64,000 nt of DNA from Chitinophagaceae bacterium (GTDB lineage Bacteria > Bacteroidota > Bacteroidia > Chitinophagales > Chitinophagaceae): the NCBI GenBank assembly GCA_016720585.1, contig JADKKH010000005.1, positions 186,001 through 250,000 of the forward strand. Direction: 5' to 3'. The position numbers and the translations under genes were made by a program. The notes beneath the pieces were generated by a model, which saw only the letters and a list, made by a program, of their open reading frames with translations, did not search any database and had not been told where the DNA came from. Numbering within the stretch: the stretch's first letter is position 1; each line of letters opens with the position of its first letter. Positions 51,322-60,844 of this stretch are shown one piece after another.

Positions 51322-54300
51322 TTACCGGTTCTTCCAATCCGGAAGGTATTTATCCAGCAGGGCCTGAAATTCTTTATAATTCAGTAAACCCGCCAGGTCT
51401 GTATCAGCTAAAAGATTTTCAACATTCTTATACCCTCTTTCATAAGCCTGTCGCAAATAAAGAATAGCCTGTTCAGGTTTATTCGCCAGGGCATAACTAC
51501 AGGCAAGCTGATAGTACGTTTTTCCTTTGGAAGGATCGAGCCGGATGGCATTCTGGATATATACAATGGCCGAATCATATTGTTGCATGGAATGATAAAC
51601 TAATCCCAGGTTCAGAGACCCGGATTGAGAATTAGGATCGATCTTCATGGCCTGTCGCAGGTAAACAAATGCCGAATCATTCATTTCAATTTTCATGAAA
51701 GCAATACCCGCCTGCGTGTATGCCGGGGTAAATTTGGCATCCTGCTGAATGACCATTCTGAAATAAACAATGGCAGAATCATACACTTTCATGTCGTCAT
51801 AAAAATTTCCAATGGCAAAGTATGCCTGTGCTCCCGGGTCCGTTTTTTTATAGAGCTGCTTTTTATAATAATAGGCGGCCGAATCATATTGCTTTAACTG
51901 CCTGAATACACTGGCAAGATTTGTTGCGATCACCGTGTTCTCCGGGTCAATCCGTAAACCCTTTTGCATATTAACCCGGGCTGAATCATATTGTTTCATT
52001 CCCTGGAATACCAGTCCCAGGTTACTGTAGAATTGCGAATTCTGCGGATCCTTCTGTAAGGCCTTGCGGATATACCATCGCGCTGAATCATAGCGCTTTT
52101 GATCAAAGAAGGCCATGCCCATATCATTCAGGAATGTGGTGCTGTTGGGGTCAAACAGGGAAGTGCCTTTCAGGAAATTGGTAACAGAATCCAGCAGATT
52201 CATTTCCTTGAATATTTTGATCAGGTTATTGGAAGCCGGTTTATAATCCGGTTTCAGGTATAAAGCCCTCCGAAAATAGGACTTGGCAGAATCATAATTT
52301 TTTTCCTGGCCATATATTACTCCCAGGTTATTCAGAATGGAAGGATTACCCGGTTCTACTTTTACCGCCTGCTGAAAATAAAAATAAGTTGAGTCCGGGA
52401 TCTTCATTTCTTTAAACACCAACCCGATATTGATCAGTGCAAAGGCGGAATATGGATTAGCCACTAAAGCACGCCGGTAATAATAATTAGCAGAATCCAT
52501 TTGTTTCAATGCAAAGCTTGCCTGTCCAAGATTGTTATAGGCTTCTTCGTAATTGGGATCAACTTCAGCTGCCATCCTGTAATAGACTTTGGCAGAATCA
52601 TATTCTTTCAGCTCTTTATAAAAATTACCGATATAAACATTCACAATGGACTTGTCCTGGTAATTGGCAAATGCCTTGGAATAATAAATTCTTGCAGAGT
52701 CATACAACTTCATTTCAAAGAAAGTCTTGCTTAATCCATTGTACGCATTTATGAACTTAGGATCGGCCGTTATGCTCTGTTTAAAATATTTAATGGCATT
52801 ATCATATTTTTTCCGGTCATGATTGATCCAGCCAATATTGTTACTGGCATACACATTATTGGATTCGATACTCAACGCTCTTTCATAATGGGCGATCGCA
52901 GAATCCCCTTTTCCCAGGGAATAGTAATAATGACCGAGATCCACGTAGGCATCTGCATTTGCCGGATCCACCTGGATCGATCGCTCATAATATTTAATGG
53001 CCGAATCGGGCCGGTTGAGTGTTTTATAGGCAAATGCCAAAGTAACATACGGATAACGCCACCTGGGCGCCGCAATGATAGCTTTCTTAGCATAAAAAAT
53101 GGCGCTGTCAATCTTGTTGTTATCCAGATGCAGGGAAGATAATGTGTTGAGAATGTAAGCCGCATTTTTATCATCCGCATAGGCTGTATAGGCATATTGA
53201 AATGCTTTACTGATATCCACGAGCTTCCGGCTCCTGCCAAAATAACCCCTTGCTTTAAAAAAATACATCCGGCCCATCAGTGATTTTGCAAAGTCAGGAT
53301 CATCCGGCATTATGAAGTTGATAGCTTTCTCCAGCATCAGTCCCACTTCATAAAATTCCTGTTGCGCCACTTTCTCCATCCGGTTCAGGCTGGTGGTGAT
53401 CTCATCCGTTTTCTCATCTTCATCGATCTGAGCCCTGAGGCGCTGTATGGAGGAAGCATCTTTACAATCCAGGTACAGATTGATCTTGCTTTGCGCAAAG
53501 TTGATAAACTCAACTGCCAGGGTGGTTTGTGCATCAATGGTGTAGGAAGTACCGGGATATTTTACTTCCATCAGGCTATAATAATATTCAGCAGATGCTT
53601 TTCCTATAAGCCGGCTTTCTTTTAAAGCATTATTAAAAAGGTTATAGGCTTCGATCAATAAAGTATCGGCAGACTCTGAAGTTATGGCCCTGCCTCTTGG
53701 CGCAAACGAAGTGCCCGGACCTTTTGACTGGAGTTTTTTGCCATTGATCCATTTTCGCAGGTATGCCGTGTCAACAATGCTCACAACACTTCCGATTTTT
53801 TCAGGGCAGCAAAAAAATGGGTCCTGTTTTCTTTTAAACCGTTGCTGGGCAATGTTGGGTACATTTTTGTCCACATATTTTTGTATCTCAGCAAGAGTAA
53901 CCTGGTTGTCAACAGTTCCCATGGAATCTGCTGAACCGGTTAATCCATCTATCAGATAGTACGTAAATAATCCATGACCACTTCCAATAGAGGCATCTTC
54001 AAGCGATTCCTGCCCGGCACCTGTGGCGAGCATAATTATTTCCCCTGCCCTGTTCTCTGAAATCGCCCCATTCAAAAAGTTCTGACCCTCGGTACCACCG
54101 GGCAACTCATTAGTCCGGCAGGCATCCATAATGAAATATACTTCTACCCCTTTAGCTGTTTCAGTGGCAATTTTCTTTTTCAGGTTGAATAACTGAATGG
54201 CACCACCCACCAGGTAATTGTTCTTGTCGCCGGCAGGATTACAATCGTAAGCCAGGTAAAAAAACTGGTCTTCATCAATCGCATCTCCGTGCCCCGCGAG

Positions 54301-54651
54301 ATAAATAAACAGGCGGTCTCCTTTCTGTAATTTTTTTGCCTTTAACCAGGCAAATCCTTTTTGATAAAAATTGGCAAGTAATGCCTGCTCATTCAGCAGG
54401 CAATAGATGTTGTCATTACTCAGTTTGCCCCCGGCCGGAGATTTCAGATAGTCCCGGAACATCTCGGCATCTTTATCAGCATAGGTAAGTGGTCGTACAT
54501 ATTTATAAGAGGAAATGCCCATGATCATGGCAAAAGTCTGTGGCCCGGTAATAGTGGAATCTCTTGGTTTCGGGGGTGCCTGACCTGCAATATCCACAAC
54601 CGTGAGTAGAAAAAAGGAGCAACTTATAAATATGTAAAGGTATTTTCGCAT
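51322..54651 (-). CDS. Exported caspase-like peptidase with about 17 TPR repeats
   Basis: Encodes 1109 residues. A signal peptide (5-23) exports it. Residues about 38-290 are a peptidase C14 (caspase p20) domain: GISSYKYVRPLTYADKDA, catalytic His121 in LAGHGD and catalytic Cys178 in IMDACR. From about 470 to 1075 there are about 17 TPRs of 34 residues, most with the signature YDSA, forming a long superhelix for protein binding. It lies divergently (190 bases) from the CHASE2 and FecR-like genes, a grouping that suggests sensor, relay and protease. Likely acts in the periplasm or at the surface; substrates unknown. Confidence 0.93.
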   Translation of the reverse strand: MRKYLYIFISCSFFLLTVVDIAGQAPPKPRDSTITGPQTFAMIMGISSYKYVRPLTYADKDAEMFRDYLKSPAGGKLSNDNIYCLLNEQALLANFYQKGFAWLKAKKLQKGDRLFIYLAGHGDAIDEDQFFYLAYDCNPAGDKNNYLVGGAIQLFNLKKKIATETAKGVEVYFIMDACRTNELPGGTEGQNFLNGAISENRAGEIIMLATGAGQESLEDASIGSGHGLFTYYLIDGLTGSADSMGTVDNQVTLAEIQKYVDKNVPNIAQQRFKRKQDPFFCCPEKIGSVVSIVDTAYLRKWINGKKLQSKGPGTSFAPRGRAITSESADTLLIEAYNLFNNALKESRLIGKASAEYYYSLMEVKYPGTSYTIDAQTTLAVEFINFAQSKINLYLDCKDASSIQRLRAQIDEDEKTDEITTSLNRMEKVAQQEFYEVGLMLEKAINFIMPDDPDFAKSLMGRMYFFKARGYFGRSRKLVDISKAFQYAYTAYADDKNAAYILNTLSSLHLDNNKIDSAIFYAKKAIIAAPRWRYPYVTLAFAYKTLNRPDSAIKYYERSIQVDPANADAYVDLGHYYYSLGKGDSAIAHYERALSIESNNVYASNNIGWINHDRKKYDNAIKYFKQSITADPKFINAYNGLSKTFFEMKLYDSARIYYSKAFANYQDKSIVNVYIGNFYKELKEYDSAKVYYRMAAEVDPNYEEAYNNLGQASFALKQMDSANYYYRRALVANPYSAFALINIGLVFKEMKIPDSTYFYFQQAVKVEPGNPSILNNLGVIYGQEKNYDSAKSYFRRALYLKPDYKPASNNLIKIFKEMNLLDSVTNFLKGTSLFDPNSTTFLNDMGMAFFDQKRYDSARWYIRKALQKDPQNSQFYSNLGLVFQGMKQYDSARVNMQKGLRIDPENTVIATNLASVFRQLKQYDSAAYYYKKQLYKKTDPGAQAYFAIGNFYDDMKVYDSAIVYFRMVIQQDAKFTPAYTQAGIAFMKIEMNDSAFVYLRQAMKIDPNSQSGSLNLGLVYHSMQQYDSAIVYIQNAIRLDPSKGKTYYQLACSYALANKPEQAILYLRQAYERGYKNVENLLADTDLAGLLNYKEFQALLDKYLPDWKNR

Positions 54652-54841
54652 AAATTAGACTTACTAAATTACGGATTTACAGGGGAATAACTCTAATTAC
54701 CCCTCCAAAATGCTGTAAATTTCGGGGTAACCCGAATGTTAAAGAAATAACAGAATATGTTAAGTATAAAAAAGTTGCAACCTTATTGTCAATTATGAAA
54801 TCATTATTTCAACTACGGCAAACCAACAGCAGCAGATTTTC

Positions 54842-56083
54842 ATGAAAAAGCCACTACACAAACACATTGGCCACCAAGCCCGGAAAGTTCATGGTCGTGT
54901 TACCAAATACCTGTTGGAAAGGGATACTATGTTCGCTACGGTTTGGGTATTTCTTTTTATTATCATTCTTGGGGCTATCCCACTCAATCTGGGTGTTATC
55001 AACCCTATCAAACTCGGGTTAAAAGATTTTGATTCGAATGATCTGAGTTATTCAAAACTCGGAAAAGCTGAACACACTGATATTGACACCAATATTGTAA
55101 TTATAAACATCGGGCATGCTGACCGGGAAGGAATTGCCTATATAATTGAAAAAACAGCCACACTGGAACCAAAAGTAATGGCGTTGGATGTGGTATTTGA
55201 TGAGGCCCGTGACCCCTCCAAAGACTCCCTGCTTAGGGAAACATTCAAAAAAAATAAAAACCTGGTAGTGGCCGTTAAATACCAGCTGGATTCATCAGAA
55301 AAAATGATCGTCACAAGAAATTATTTCAAAGATGATGCGCACCAGTATGGGTATGTTAATTTTCCGAACGAGGACAAAGAAACAACCCGGTATTTTTTCC
55401 CTTTAAAAAAGACTCATGATACTTCCTTTACCTTTTTTTCGTCTGCTATCCTGAAGTTTTATGACACTGTGGCTTACAAAAAGCTTATAAAAAAGGGCGA
55501 TAGCAAGGTTATGATCAATTATAGCCGCCATACCAACCAGTACCTTGTTATAAATGCAGATGATTTGCTTATGAATAATGTCGATTCGTCTGCTATAAAG
55601 GGAAAAATTGCTTTACTCGCTTACGTAAATACAAACCCGGATGATATTGAGGATAAGAAGTTTACGCCCATGAATGAAAAATATGCCGGCAAATCACACC
55701 CTGATATGAACGGGATTGTGATACATGCCAATATTATTTCGATGGCGTTGGAAAATAACTATATAAAAAAGTTACCTTTGTGGGGCAATATGCTTATAGC
55801 AATCTTTGTTTGCTGGTTGCATATGTCGTTTTTCGTCCATTATTACCTTGAAAGCCATATCTGGTTCCATTTAGTAGCAAAAATTGCACAGGTAGCTTCG
55901 GCTATATTTTTCATGTGGCTTGGGATATATTTATTTGACAAATACAGGCTGAAAGTGGATATGAAGATGAGCCTGGTAGTAATTGTTCTGGCGGTGGATG
56001 TCATATACTTTTATGAAGCCTGGGCCGTCTGGATGCACAAAAAATTTAATTTTACAACGGTGTTTAAACCACACCACCATTAA
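54842..56083 (+). CDS. CHASE2 domain membrane protein
   Basis: Encodes 413 residues. One transmembrane helix at 32-52 leads into an extracytoplasmic CHASE2 domain (about 55-300; IVIINIGHADREGIAYIIEK, ALDVVFDEARDPSKDS, IKGKIALLAYVNTNPDD), then three helices (about 308-330, 338-361 and 371-393) and a short histidine-rich tail ending in HHH. CHASE2 is a sensory domain usually joined to kinases or cyclases; here no signalling output domain follows, so the signal must pass to a partner. The FecR-like gene follows by 34 bases, and the caspase-TPR gene diverges upstream. Confidence 0.87.
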   Translation: MKKPLHKHIGHQARKVHGRVTKYLLERDTMFATVWVFLFIIILGAIPLNLGVINPIKLGLKDFDSNDLSYSKLGKAEHTDIDTNIVIINIGHADREGIAYIIEKTATLEPKVMALDVVFDEARDPSKDSLLRETFKKNKNLVVAVKYQLDSSEKMIVTRNYFKDDAHQYGYVNFPNEDKETTRYFFPLKKTHDTSFTFFSSAILKFYDTVAYKKLIKKGDSKVMINYSRHTNQYLVINADDLLMNNVDSSAIKGKIALLAYVNTNPDDIEDKKFTPMNEKYAGKSHPDMNGIVIHANIISMALENNYIKKLPLWGNMLIAIFVCWLHMSFFVHYYLESHIWFHLVAKIAQVASAIFFMWLGIYLFDKYRLKVDMKMSLVVIVLAVDVIYFYEAWAVWMHKKFNFTTVFKPHHH

Positions 56084-56117
56084 TAGATCATGACAATTAA
56101 ACCTTAAACGAAAAAAG

Positions 56118-57017
56118 ATGAAAAAATTCCAATTTCTTACCTTGATTATTTTATCCGCCGGCATCGCTTCTGCCCAGGATAACAGTTTCCTGCTTTACAG
56201 TTTCAAAGGAAACGTTACCGTAGTGGAAAATAAAGTTGAGACCAAAGCCAAAGTTGGTAAAACAATAAACAAGGCTGCCAGTATAAAAGTAGCCAGTGGT
56301 TCAGCTGTAACACTGATCTGTAATGAAGCCGCCATGTTCACGCTTACCAAGGCCGGTAATTACCCCTTGAGCCAGTTTGGTGATTCCTGCCATATCAGCA
56401 ATAATTCGGTCAGTGCCAACTATGTAAAATATGTTTGGGCCCAGATGACTAATTCCAGTGGTGCTCCGGGCAGCAACCGCAAAGCCTATATGAATACCGT
56501 GGGTGCCGTTAGTCGTTCTATCAACAATATCTGGATTGACCCCCGGCTGGATACGCTCAATTATTCTGGCGGAGAATTTCCATTATCCTGGAAATCATAT
56601 GCAGATGCAAAAGATTTTGAATTCCTGCTATATAATGTTTCGGATATCAGCCAGCCTATATATAAAACGATCGTCAGCAAGTTGAAGATTTCAGTTCCTT
56701 CTGTTGCAGAAAAAATGAAACTGGGAAATACCTATTTCTGGACAGCTTCTGTAAAAGGAGAAGAAAATGATGAACTGAAAGTATTCAATTATGTAACTAC
56801 CGAAACTTTTACCAAGGTTCTGAATAACCTGAAAAGCCAGTTATCTACTTTTGAAGCCCCGGCTGAACAGGCTTACCGGATTGCTTTTATGCTGGAAGAT
56901 GCCCATTACCTGGCAGAAGCCTACCAGTATTATACAAAAGCGGCATCCTTAGATTCTGCGAATGTATTATACCGTTCTACCCTCATGTCATTCAAAAAGG
57001 ATTACGAGATTAAATAA
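56118..57017 (+). CDS. Exported FecR-like protein with helical C-terminus
   Basis: Encodes 299 residues with a signal peptide (hydrophobic 6-17, ASAQ). The first 75 mature residues follow a FecR-like pattern (YSFKGNVTVVENK, VGKTINKAASIKVASGSAVTLIC, TLTKAGNYPL), a small beta domain found in envelope signalling. A middle beta domain has GGEFPLSWKS and NTYFWTAS; the C-terminus from about 240 is TPR-like helical. The FecR comparison is a visual judgement. Its position after CHASE2 and opposite the caspase-TPR gene suggests a three-part envelope system. Confidence 0.72.
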   Translation: MKKFQFLTLIILSAGIASAQDNSFLLYSFKGNVTVVENKVETKAKVGKTINKAASIKVASGSAVTLICNEAAMFTLTKAGNYPLSQFGDSCHISNNSVSANYVKYVWAQMTNSSGAPGSNRKAYMNTVGAVSRSINNIWIDPRLDTLNYSGGEFPLSWKSYADAKDFEFLLYNVSDISQPIYKTIVSKLKISVPSVAEKMKLGNTYFWTASVKGEENDELKVFNYVTTETFTKVLNNLKSQLSTFEAPAEQAYRIAFMLEDAHYLAEAYQYYTKAASLDSANVLYRSTLMSFKKDYEIK

Positions 57018-57026
57018 GTTGAATTG

Positions 57027-57070
57027 AAAATAGAAAAGCCGTTGCAGTTTGCAACGGCTTTTCTATTTTT
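57027..57070 (+). terminator. Very strong terminator after the FecR-like gene
   Basis: A perfect 19-bp stem (57027-57045 with 57051-57069) with core AAGCCGTTGC/GCAACGGCTT, loop AGTTT and a terminal T-run. It separates the CHASE2 operon from rlmH. Confidence 0.95.
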
Positions 57071-57122
57071 ACGCATCATCCGTCTGAAGCAAATCATCAA
57101 ACACCCTTTACGGGATGATAAA

Positions 57123-57596
57123 ATGAAGCTACTTTTCTGGTCCATTGGCAAAGTACATGAGCCGTATGTAAAACCCGGTGTGGATGATTTCAGTCGCCGC
57201 ATCTCCCGGTACTATAAAATGGAGTGGAGCATAATACCGCTGCCAAAAAATGCCGGGATGATGAGTGAGATGGATCTTAAAAAGAAAGAAGGGGACATAA
57301 TCCTTGACTGGATTGGCAAAGAAGATTACCTGGTTGTATTGGATGAAAGGGGAAAGCAACTTAGCTCGGAAGGGCTCGCAAATTTCATACAGGCAAGGGC
57401 CAATACCCGTACAAAGCAACTTGTATTTCTGATCGGCGGTGCTTTTGGTATTGATGATGCCGTTATGAAACGGGCTGATTTTACCTGGAGTCTCTCTCCT
57501 TTGGTTTTTCCGCACCAGTTGGTAAGGCTTATTCTAGCAGAGCAGGTATACCGTGCCTGCACCATACTTAAAAATGAAAAATATCACCATAAATAA
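57123..57596 (+). CDS. rlmH: 23S rRNA (pseudouridine-1915-N3)-methyltransferase
   Basis: Encodes 157 residues, the normal RlmH length, from ATG 57123 (MKLLFWSIGKVHEPYV). An in-frame ATG at 57024 lies inside the upstream terminator and is not the start. The SPOUT fold is seen in LDERGKQLSSEGLA, VFLIGGAFGID, and the C-terminal LSPLVFPHQLVRLILAEQVYRA, whose knot binds S-adenosylmethionine. It methylates pseudouridine 1915 in helix 69 of 23S rRNA. The rhomboid gene follows after 32 bases. Confidence 0.97.
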   Translation: MKLLFWSIGKVHEPYVKPGVDDFSRRISRYYKMEWSIIPLPKNAGMMSEMDLKKKEGDIILDWIGKEDYLVVLDERGKQLSSEGLANFIQARANTRTKQLVFLIGGAFGIDDAVMKRADFTWSLSPLVFPHQLVRLILAEQVYRACTILKNEKYHHK

Positions 57597-57628
57597 TCTC
57601 TATTTTCGATTCTAATCTGTCAGCATAA

Positions 57629-58300
57629 ATGGACTTATCAATTACACTGATCATTGTTATTATTACCTGTCTGGTTTCTATCGGTGGGTTCAGCAACCAA
57701 AAAATTATTGACGATCTAATCTTCTACCCCCCTGCTGCCAACCGGGGTCAGATTTACCGGCTCATAACTCATGGCCTGATCCATGCAGATCCCTTTCATC
57801 TTATATTTAATATGGTTGCCCTGTATTCTTTCGGGGAGGCCGTGGAAAAAGCTTTATTCAGTAATCACTGTTTTTTTGGGGACATGGGAAAATGGGTGTT
57901 TCTTTTACTTTATATGGCTGGACTTGCAGTTGCCAGTCTTCCGGATCTGATAAAACACCGGGACAGTTATCATTTCAGAAGCCTGGGCGCTTCGGGTGCT
58001 GTCTCAGCAGTTGTATTTTCAAGCATTTTATTGTTACCCAAATTAGGCGTTGGAATCGCATTTATACCAGGGATTCAAATTCCGGGATATATTTTTGCGG
58101 TGCTCTATCTGATTATTTCAGTTTATTTTGATAAAAAGGGCGGTGGTAAGGTTAACCATGGCGCTCATTTATGGGGGGCCGTTTTTGGATTGATGTTTAC
58201 CTTTCTCGCAGTAACATTTTTTACACAAATTAACGTGTGGGAAAATTTTAAAGAACAATTACAGGCCAGCAAACCTTTTCTACCGTATTGTAATCCGTAG
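57629..58300 (+). CDS. Rhomboid family intramembrane serine protease
   Basis: Encodes 223 residues with about six transmembrane helices. The catalytic pair is Ser122 in GASGAVSA and His180 in NHGAHLWG; the HxxxN-like HLIFNMVALYSFG segment near 57 is also conserved. Rhomboids cut transmembrane helices of membrane proteins. It follows rlmH and its 3' end overlaps the converging tilS gene by 21 bases. Substrates unknown. Confidence 0.93.
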   Translation: MDLSITLIIVIITCLVSIGGFSNQKIIDDLIFYPPAANRGQIYRLITHGLIHADPFHLIFNMVALYSFGEAVEKALFSNHCFFGDMGKWVFLLLYMAGLAVASLPDLIKHRDSYHFRSLGASGAVSAVVFSSILLLPKLGVGIAFIPGIQIPGYIFAVLYLIISVYFDKKGGGKVNHGAHLWGAVFGLMFTFLAVTFFTQINVWENFKEQLQASKPFLPYCNP

Positions 58301-59614
58301 AATGCTTTTTGTTTTTTCTGTAACCTTATAGCGCTCATCAATACGCCGCCCCACCACCCAGATGATACGCTGATTACTTTCAATGACCCAGGTATTTTCT
58401 TTTTCAGTGACAGAAAGTTTCTGATCAATAAGAAAACGGTTCAGCTTCTTTTTTTTCTTCATCCCCAACGGATAAAAATAATCACCCGTTTTCCATTTAC
58501 GAAGCAACAAGGGAAAAGTGATCTCCTGAGCATTGAGACAGGCGACCTGGTTACTGGTTTCCAGTCGCTGATCAGTAGTTACTTCAATTTGAAGAGTCCC
58601 GGGTGCACATGAAATAGTTTTGTCGCTTTCTTCAATCATGATATTTTCCGTTTCTGCGGGGTGTGAAGGACTGATAATAAACCAGTGACGGTGTTTGATC
58701 ACCCGGTACTGACCCGAAGGCGATTGAATATATTTTCCAGAATCACTTTCCGCCAATTTGACCACTTCTTCCACCTGCGTCTCGGGGAAGCCAAATGGTG
58801 AAATGATTTCATAAATCAATGCCCGGTTTTGAAAAGACATCAATTTCTTTACAGGAATATGAATTTCATTGCCTTTTGTCCTGCAAAGTTTTTTCTTCAA
58901 TTCGCCGACAGAGAATTGATACAGTTTTTCAATTTCTTTAAACCTTTTAATATTATCCTGTAAATTTTCACTGACCTGCGGATAGACTTTGCTGATAGCA
59001 GGAATGATCTCATTCCGGAAATAATTCCGGGTATACTTTGAAGACTGGTTGGATGAATCCTCCGTAAATTCCAGTTGATGTTCTTTGGCAAAATCCATTA
59101 ACTCCGCTTTTGAAAATTTCAGTAAGGGCCGGCGGATATAACCGGCCGAAACCGGAATGCCTGTTAATCCGTGTAAGCCGGTTCCGCGAAAAAAATTCAT
59201 AGAAATTGTTTCGGCATTATCATCCGCGTGGTGGGCCGTGAGAAGAAAATTTATGGGTTTATTTGTTGATTGGTTAATTAGTTCCTTAAACCAATCATAC
59301 CTTAAAACTCTTGCAGCCTCCTGGGTTGATAATTTATTTTCAGCAGCATAGTGCTCCGTGTCAAATTGTTGAACAAATAGTTCAACCTTATATTTTTTAC
59401 CCAGCTCCCTTACAAACTGTTCATCTCTTTGACTCTCTGCTCCTCTTAAGTTAAAATTACAATGAGCCATAATGAAATCATATCCGGCCTGTTTGCAGAG
59501 TTCGGATAAAACAACAGAATCTATTCCGCCACTCACTGCCAGCAGGAGCTTATCTTTCTGTGAAAAAAGATTTTGCTGCCGGACATTTTCAATAAATCGT
59601 TGAAGCAAATTCAT
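58280..59614 (-). CDS. tilS: tRNA(Ile)-lysidine synthase
   Basis: Encodes 444 residues. The PP-loop ATP pyrophosphatase motif is SGGIDS at 28-33, followed by AHCNFNLRG and LLTAHHADDNAET. The central and C-terminal TilS domains follow, with WKTGDYFYPLGMKKKKKLNRFLIDQK near the end. It attaches lysine to C34 of tRNA-Ile(CAU), converting its codon specificity, an essential step. It follows the small TPR gene by 41 bases on the minus strand and overlaps the rhomboid gene at its 3' end. Confidence 0.95.
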   Translation of the reverse strand: MNLLQRFIENVRQQNLFSQKDKLLLAVSGGIDSVVLSELCKQAGYDFIMAHCNFNLRGAESQRDEQFVRELGKKYKVELFVQQFDTEHYAAENKLSTQEAARVLRYDWFKELINQSTNKPINFLLTAHHADDNAETISMNFFRGTGLHGLTGIPVSAGYIRRPLLKFSKAELMDFAKEHQLEFTEDSSNQSSKYTRNYFRNEIIPAISKVYPQVSENLQDNIKRFKEIEKLYQFSVGELKKKLCRTKGNEIHIPVKKLMSFQNRALIYEIISPFGFPETQVEEVVKLAESDSGKYIQSPSGQYRVIKHRHWFIISPSHPAETENIMIEESDKTISCAPGTLQIEVTTDQRLETSNQVACLNAQEITFPLLLRKWKTGDYFYPLGMKKKKKLNRFLIDQKLSVTEKENTWVIESNQRIIWVVGRRIDERYKVTEKTKSILRITIR

Positions 59615-59655
59615 GTTTAAAACGGTTGATAATCTTTCCTGCCGGAATAGTTATA

Positions 59656-59967
59656 CTAAAAAGTCAACTCTTCCAAAGCTCCTTTTAATTCTCCATAGGC
59701 ATGCCTATCACCTGCCTTCTTTGCCTCTTCCATACCCCGGTCGTAAACTTTAATGGCTTGCTCGGTAAGGTTATTACGTTCCAGCAGTTTGGCCAGGTGG
59801 TAATAGGTACCCACATAGCCCGGTTCCCTGTTTACAATCTCTTCAAACAAGGCTTTCGCCTGTTCGTCATCCCCCAACTTTATATATTCCAGGGCCAGGG
59901 CATGTTGCAAAAAGCAATCCGTCGGGCTGGCTTGTAAAAATTCTTTCAGTTTATTAATTCGTTCCAT
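59656..59967 (-). CDS. Small TPR protein
   Basis: Encodes 103 residues made of about two TPRs plus capping helices: DCFLQHALALEYIKLGDDEQAKALFEEIVNREP and the YVGTYYHLAKLLERNNLTEQAIKVYDRGMEEA unit (written as separate units, each about 34 residues). No signal peptide, so cytosolic and likely a protein-binding adaptor. It precedes tilS by 41 bases and may be co-transcribed. Its binding partner is unknown. Confidence 0.85.
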   Translation of the reverse strand: MERINKLKEFLQASPTDCFLQHALALEYIKLGDDEQAKALFEEIVNREPGYVGTYYHLAKLLERNNLTEQAIKVYDRGMEEAKKAGDRHAYGELKGALEELTF

Positions 59968-60018
59968 ATTGGTTAAAAAGATTTAGCCGGTTTTGCCCGG
60001 AATTTCCTTCACAGCACT

Positions 60019-60026
60019 TATCTTTG
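60019..60026 (+). promoter_or_regulatory. Candidate -7 promoter element of etfBA
   Basis: TATCTTTG matches TAnnTTTG; a TTTG lies at 59992-59995, 23 bases upstream, slightly too far for the ideal. It precedes etfB by 52 bases. Confidence 0.45.
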
Positions 60027-60077
60027 CTTTAGTTGCATAAACAACTATCTATTTCTCCTGATAACAAAAAAATATTT

Positions 60078-60821
60078 ATGAAGATCTTAGTTTGTATCAG
60101 CAAAACGCCGGATACCACGGCAAAAATAGCTTTCACGGATAACAACACGAAATTCGACGTCAACGGTGTACAATGGATCATTAATCCCTACGACGAATGG
60201 TATGCCCTGGTCCGTGCCATCGAATTAAAAGAAGCAGATGCTTCCACTGTTATTCATTTAATTACTGTAGGTGGTCCCGATGCAGATCCCATCATTCGTA
60301 AAGCCCTGGCACTGGGAGGTGATGAAGCCATCCGGGTGAATGCTGAGAGCTCCGACAGTTATTTTATCGCTATGCAAATTGCAGCTATTGTCAAACAAGG
60401 CGCCTATGATTTAGTCTTAGCGGGAAAAGAAACGATTGATTATAATGGTTCCTCTATCGGCGGTATGATTTCTGAGTTGTCGGATTACCCGTATGTCGCT
60501 CTCGCTACCAAATTTGAGTTAGCCGGTACAAAAGCAACCATAACCAGAGAAATTGAAGGTGGTGAAGAAGTATGCGAAGCAGCACTTCCGCTTACGGTTA
60601 GTTGCCAGAAAGGTATGGCCGAAGCCCGGATACCTAATATGCGGGGTATCATGGCCGCGAGGACCAAACCACTAAAAGTAGTTGAACCAATTACGGCTGA
60701 TACATTGACGCGTGTTGCAGGATTTGTATTACCCCCTGCCAAAGCCGGTGTGAAATTAGTACCTGCGGATAATGTGGAAGAACTGGTAAGATTATTACAT
60801 GAAGAAGCAAAAGCCATCTAA
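60078..60821 (+). CDS. etfB: Electron transfer flavoprotein subunit beta
   Basis: Encodes 247 residues from ATG 60078 (MKILVCISKTPDTTAKIAF); an in-frame ATG at 60033 adds a non-conserved leader and lies next to the promoter. EtfB motifs: WIINPYDEWYALVRAIELKE, DLVLAGKETIDYNGSSIGGM and CQKGMAEARIPNMRGIMAARTKP. It binds AMP and pairs with EtfA to shuttle electrons from acyl-CoA and other dehydrogenases to the quinone pool. etfA starts 23 bases after its stop. Cytosolic. Confidence 0.96.
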   Translation: MKILVCISKTPDTTAKIAFTDNNTKFDVNGVQWIINPYDEWYALVRAIELKEADASTVIHLITVGGPDADPIIRKALALGGDEAIRVNAESSDSYFIAMQIAAIVKQGAYDLVLAGKETIDYNGSSIGGMISELSDYPYVALATKFELAGTKATITREIEGGEEVCEAALPLTVSCQKGMAEARIPNMRGIMAARTKPLKVVEPITADTLTRVAGFVLPPAKAGVKLVPADNVEELVRLLHEEAKAI

Positions 60822-60844
60822 ATCCTCAATTTAAAAATCTTAAT

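Noticed and set aside
50628..51387. A series of similar 65-99-residue reading frames (MSYGAIFLHLF...)
   Set aside because: They are translations of the tRNA-derived tandem repeat with no independent support; identity between copies comes from DNA duplication.
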